Of a stretch of 8,144 bases of DNA, positions 5,888 to 8,144 are shown piece by piece. Under the pieces are notes generated by a model. That model was not told the DNA's origin and searched no databases. It saw only the letters and a list, made by a program, of their open reading frames with translations. The stretch comes from Nocardia sp. (GTDB taxonomy: Bacteria; Actinomycetota; Actinomycetes; Mycobacteriales; Mycobacteriaceae). The stretch covers positions 1 through 8,144 of the forward strand of contig JABFXT010000640.1 of assembly GCA_013361595.1 (NCBI GenBank). The letters are read 5' to 3'. The first letter of the stretch is position 1, and every line of letters starts with the position of its first letter. The position numbers and the translations under genes are program-made.

Positions 5888-5907
5888 GCGAGCCGCGCGC
5901 CCGCTCA
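5885..5907. terminator. Bidirectional terminator candidate holding both stop codons
   Basis: TGAGCG (5885-5890) pairs with CGCTCA (5902-5907) across a GC-rich 11-nt loop. The left arm begins with the stop codon of the alpha/beta-hydrolase, and the right arm ends with the stop codon of the convergent - strand gene, read as TCA on the + strand. The stem is short (6 bp), so terminator function is only plausible. Confidence 0.4.
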
Positions 5908-6378
5908 GACCGTCCGGATCCGGACCTCACAGTTGGTGGACGCCTCCAGCGCGGTGTGGATCCGGCTCTCCGGTACCCGCTCCAGATCGGCTTCGCGCAG
6001 CCCGACCTGCAGAATGTCGTAGCCCTCGGGGCCGGGGATCCGCACGATCTCCCCGGTGAGCCCGAATCCCGCGAGCACCCCGTGGGCGTCGGCATCGGTA
6101 CCGCGGCTCACATAGGTGACGACACCCGGTACGGCCGGTGTACCGAACGCCGTCCCGCACAACGCGAGCACCCGCTCGGTATCGGCGTCGGCGTCGGCGG
6201 TATCCAGCAGCACCTGCACCTCACGGCGACTGCGCGGCGCGGCGGTCAGGTCCCGGTCCAGTATCCGGGCACCGGAATCGGCGAGACCCGCGGCCAGCTC
6301 GGCCGTGCCACGTACCAGCGATTCGGCGGAGAGTTCACCGGCCGGGTCCACATTCACCCGCAGCACCGCAGTTCGCAT
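5905..6378 (-). CDS. Conserved-looking actinobacterial protein of unknown function
   Basis: Read on the - strand, this is a 157-residue protein starting MRTAVLRVNVDPAGEL and ending TALEASTNCEVRIRTV. It has no signal peptide, membrane segment or cysteine motif; only two Cys are present. The middle is Asp/Ala-rich (VLLDTADADADTERVL), followed by a Gly-rich segment VPGVVTYVSRGTDADAHGVLAGFGLTGEI and an IPGPEGYDILQVGL strand. The pattern feels like a family I have seen in Mycobacteriales genomes without a known role; I do not assign one. I chose ATG 6378 because the open frame upstream to 6483 reads as Arg-rich non-protein-like sequence and crosses the divergent promoter region. It converges on the alpha/beta-hydrolase with 17 nt between the stops and diverges from the NuoF-like gene. 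It may be unrelated to the pathway. Confidence 0.75.
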   Translation of the reverse strand: MRTAVLRVNVDPAGELSAESLVRGTAELAAGLADSGARILDRDLTAAPRSRREVQVLLDTADADADTERVLALCGTAFGTPAVPGVVTYVSRGTDADAHGVLAGFGLTGEIVRIPGPEGYDILQVGLREADLERVPESRIHTALEASTNCEVRIRTV

Positions 6379-6385
6379 GCGGATC

Positions 6386-6391
6386 AGCCTA
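6386..6391 (-). promoter_or_regulatory. Possible -10 box for a leaderless transcript of the unknown gene
   Basis: On the - strand TAGGCT (TANNNT type) ends 7 nt before ATG 6378, and there is no good Shine-Dalgarno. This spacing fits the leaderless start arrangement frequent in actinobacteria. I found no clear -35. Confidence 0.35.
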
Positions 6392-6429
6392 ACGGGCGTA
6401 GCCGGTCGAAGCCCACCCCCGATGTGCGC

Positions 6430-6452
6430 ACCGTCGCGGTGACAGCGACGGT
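6430..6452. promoter_or_regulatory. Perfect 8-bp dyad in the divergent intergenic region (operator candidate)
   Basis: ACCGTCGC (6430-6437) and GCGACGGT (6445-6452) are perfect inverted repeats with a 7-nt spacer (GGTGACA). The centre at 6441 lies midway between the divergent starts at 6378 and 6500. The size suits a site for a dimeric repressor or activator such as a TetR or GntR type, which could control both directions. No regulator gene is in the window. A 5' UTR hairpin is the alternative. Confidence 0.45.
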
Positions 6453-6489
6453 TACGCCCGGAACGAGCGGCCCGATGCCACACTCATTC

Positions 6490-6496
6490 AGGAGGG
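6490..6496 (+). promoter_or_regulatory. Strong ribosome binding site of the NuoF-like gene
   Basis: AGGAGGG is 3 nt from ATG 6500, near-consensus but close. It supports this ATG as the start, since no in-frame alternative follows soon. Confidence 0.6.
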
Positions 6497-6499
6497 ACG

Positions 6500-7828
6500 A
6501 TGGAGCACATCTTCTCATCGGCCGGGGGCCGCACCGTGGTCCCCTACCCAGGTAGCGATCCACGCCTGCTCCACACCGGCGGCGGTGTGGAAACCGCGTA
6601 CGAATACCGCGACCGTGGCGGCTACCGCCCGGTCGGATCGGTCGCGGCACTGGCGGACGAGGTGGAGCGCAGTGGTCTGCGCGGCCGGGGTGGTGCCGGG
6701 TTCCCGTTCGCGGTGAAGGTGAGCGGTGTCCGTGGTGGCAGCCGGGTCGGTGCGGGCGCACCGGCCGGGTGGACCGATACGGTGGTCGTGGCCAACGGCG
6801 AGGAGGGCGAACCCGCCTCGTTCAAAGATCGCTGGTTGCTGCGCAACCGTCCCCATCTGGTACTCGACGGTCTCCGGCTGGCAGCGGTACTGGTGGGCGC
6901 CCGGCGGGCCTATGTCTATGTATCGGACCCCGAATCCACCCGGTCCGTCGAAGCGGCGCTGACGGAGCTGGGTGGCGTACTGCCCGCGGGCCCGGAGATC
7001 ACCGTCGTCCAGGTGGAACCCGGATATGTCGCCGGGGAGGAGAGCGCGGCCGTACAGGCCGTGAACGGCGGCCCGGCCAAACCCACCGATAAACCGCCAC
7101 GGCCCTTCGAAGCCGGGGTCGCGGGACTGCCGACGCTGGTCAGCAATGTGGAGACATTGGCCAATCTGCCGTTCCTGGACCGCTGGGGCGCCGACGCGTA
7201 CCGGGCCGCCGGTACCGCGCTCTCCCCCGGAACATTCCTGGCCACGGTCACCGTCGCGGGACGTGCGCCCACGCTGTACGAACTGCCGCACGGACTTCCG
7301 TTCGCCGATCTCCTCGCGCTGCACGGGGTCGCGGCGACCGACCTGCGCGGCGCCCTGGTCGGCGGTTACTTCACGGGCCTGCTCGACCGGACGATTCTGG
7401 ACCTCACGCTCGACCACGAATCACTGCGTCGGGCGGGCGCCGGGCTGGGGTGCGGGGCGATCGCCCTTCTCACCACCGAATGCCCGGTCGCGGTGGCCGC
7501 CGGAGTCCTCGGCTATTTCGACCGGGAGAACGCCGGGCAGTGCGGATCCTGTTTCAACGGAACCGCGGCCATGGCGGCGGCGGCCGGCGCGCTGGCCGAA
7601 GGGCGAGCCGGCACGGCGGATCTGCAACGGTTGCGCCGCTGGTCGACGGTACTGCGCGGACGCGGGGCCTGCGGCACCCTCGACGCCGCCTGTAATACCG
7701 CGGCGAGCCTGCTGGCGCGGTTTCCCCAGGAGGTCACCGCTCATCTCGACAACAGGTGCCCGGATTGCGCGGCCGGGCCCGCTATCGACCCCGCCCCCTT
7801 CCAGGCGGCGACAGAGGTACTGCTGTGA
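6500..7828 (+). CDS. NuoF-like NADH-oxidising flavo-iron-sulfur protein (putative ferredoxin reductase)
   Basis: This 442-residue protein resembles the NADH-binding 51-kDa subunit of complex I. It shows the FMN/NADH loop R61-G-R-G-G-A-G-F-P69, NGEEGEPASFKDR (99-111), GYVAGEESA (175-183), VSNVETLAN (214-222), an SLBB-like region near 245-300 and the iron-sulfur C-terminal region. In complex I the N3 cluster is held by ESCGxCxPC plus a Cys about 40 residues on. Here the motif is E343-N-A345-G-Q-C348-G-S-C351, with C391 as the fourth position, so the first Cys is Ala. Extra Cys occur at 318, 328, 398, 420 and 423 (CPDC). No NuoE or NuoG gene is adjacent. The stop overlaps the ferredoxin start (GTGA), so it most likely passes electrons from NADH to that ferredoxin and on to the P450 (inference). 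Similar NuoF-like proteins do occur beside ferredoxin and P450 genes in actinobacteria. Confidence 0.9.
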   Translation: MEHIFSSAGGRTVVPYPGSDPRLLHTGGGVETAYEYRDRGGYRPVGSVAALADEVERSGLRGRGGAGFPFAVKVSGVRGGSRVGAGAPAGWTDTVVVANGEEGEPASFKDRWLLRNRPHLVLDGLRLAAVLVGARRAYVYVSDPESTRSVEAALTELGGVLPAGPEITVVQVEPGYVAGEESAAVQAVNGGPAKPTDKPPRPFEAGVAGLPTLVSNVETLANLPFLDRWGADAYRAAGTALSPGTFLATVTVAGRAPTLYELPHGLPFADLLALHGVAATDLRGALVGGYFTGLLDRTILDLTLDHESLRRAGAGLGCGAIALLTTECPVAVAAGVLGYFDRENAGQCGSCFNGTAAMAAAAGALAEGRAGTADLQRLRRWSTVLRGRGACGTLDAACNTAASLLARFPQEVTAHLDNRCPDCAAGPAIDPAPFQAATEVLL

Positions 7829-8079
7829 AGATCAAACTGGATCGCACGCTCTGCGACGGCTTCGGTATCTGCGCCAAGCACGCGCCCGAGCATTTCCCGC
7901 TCGACGATTGGGGTTACGCCTCGCTGGCCGGCGATCCGGCCATCGCCTCGGCCGACGAACCGGCGGTCACCCGGGCGCTGCTCGACTGCCCGGTACACGC
8001 CATCACGATGCTGCCAGAATCGAATCGGGTGAACGGCGAGCCGGACCCGCACCCGGACGAAGCGCGCAGACAGCCGTGA
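7825..8079 (+). CDS. [3Fe-4S] ferredoxin, P450-associated type
   Basis: This is an 84-residue acidic one-cluster ferredoxin. The cluster ligands are C10 and C16 (C-D-G-F-G-I-C) and C55 in CPVHAI. The residue that would be the extra Cys of a [4Fe-4S] motif (position 13 of CxxXxxC) is Phe, so a [3Fe-4S] cluster is expected. The family feeds single electrons to bacterial P450s. The last 20 residues or so (NRVNGEPDPHPDEARRQP) form a polar tail beyond the usual 62-68 residue core. The GTG start at 7825 overlaps the NuoF-like stop by 4 nt, so the two are translationally coupled and probably made in fixed ratio. The P450 in this window is about 6 kb upstream but is the nearest candidate partner. Confidence 0.93.
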   Translation: MKIKLDRTLCDGFGICAKHAPEHFPLDDWGYASLAGDPAIASADEPAVTRALLDCPVHAITMLPESNRVNGEPDPHPDEARRQP

Positions 8080-8086
8080 CCCGGAC

Positions 8087-8114
8087 CGCACCGACAGTCC
8101 CGGCTGTCGGTGCG
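8087..8114 (+). terminator. Strong intrinsic terminator candidate after the ferredoxin
   Basis: CGCACCGACAG (8087-8097) pairs perfectly with CTGTCGGTGCG (8104-8114) across a 6-nt loop (TCCCGG), starting 7 nt after the ferredoxin stop. There is no T-run, but the stem is long and GC-rich. It marks the end of the NuoF-like/ferredoxin operon. The last 30 nt of the window hold nothing I can identify. Confidence 0.75.
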
Positions 8115-8144
8115 CGGCTCTCGCGGGCGGGCCGGCGCCGAAAT

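Noticed and set aside
6379..6483. Longer N-terminus for the - strand unknown gene (start at 6483)
   Set aside because: The extra 35 residues are Arg/Gly-rich, would run through the dyad and almost reach the divergent gene, and ATG 6378 has a suitable -10 box.
5884..6555. 223-codon + strand frame after the alpha/beta-hydrolase
   Set aside because: It is antisense to the - strand gene, has repetitive Gly/Arg/His composition and overlaps the NuoF-like start; no domain is visible.
6500..7828. A true complex I nuoF gene
   Set aside because: No nuoE, nuoG or other nuo genes flank it, one cluster Cys is missing, and it overlaps a P450-type ferredoxin gene.

Overview
The window is GC-rich, densely coding DNA that looks like an actinomycete of the order Mycobacteriales, most likely Nocardia or a near relative. 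The grounds are a mycofactocin-type SDR, a soluble bacterial P450, a [3Fe-4S] ferredoxin, GTG starts, strong AGGAGG ribosome binding sites and heavily G/C-ending codons. The genus is an inference from style, not from a marker gene. I see no tRNA, rRNA, insertion sequence, phage gene or CRISPR array.

Layout on the + strand: the 3' end of a mycofactocin-coupled short-chain dehydrogenase (1-411), a 163-nt gap with two hairpins, a cytochrome P450 (575-1939), a terminator-like hairpin, amidohydrolase-2 family protein A (2004-3095), an unusual 192-nt leader of tandem repeats and nested micro-ORFs (3095-3291), amidohydrolase-2 family protein B (3288-4433), a small Rieske [2Fe-2S] protein (4433-4915) and an alpha/beta-hydrolase (5018-5887). 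A small unknown conserved-looking protein is encoded convergently on the - strand (5905-6378). Divergent from it, across a 121-nt region with a perfect 8-bp dyad, lies a NuoF-like flavoprotein (6500-7828), overlapped by a [3Fe-4S] ferredoxin (7825-8079) and closed by a strong hairpin (8087-8114).

Together this reads as a catabolic or tailoring cluster. NADH would be oxidised by the NuoF-like protein, which passes electrons through the [3Fe-4S] ferredoxin to the P450. The alcohol formed could be oxidised by the mycofactocin-dependent SDR, and the two amidohydrolases and the alpha/beta-hydrolase would hydrolyse or decarboxylate later intermediates. The substrate cannot be told from the sequence; a terpenoid, alicyclic or aromatic compound is only a guess.

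The most unusual part is the leader between the two amidohydrolase genes. It contains a 67/68-nt tandem repeat plus a third partial unit, each carrying the same Shine-Dalgarno core, and a chain of micro-ORFs whose stops and starts overlap each other and both flanking genes. This resembles the mycobacterial interspersed repetitive units (MIRUs). Other points of note are that amidohydrolase A has Ser where B keeps the conserved Asp, that the NuoF-like protein lacks one cluster cysteine, and that the alpha/beta-hydrolase has no visible catalytic His.
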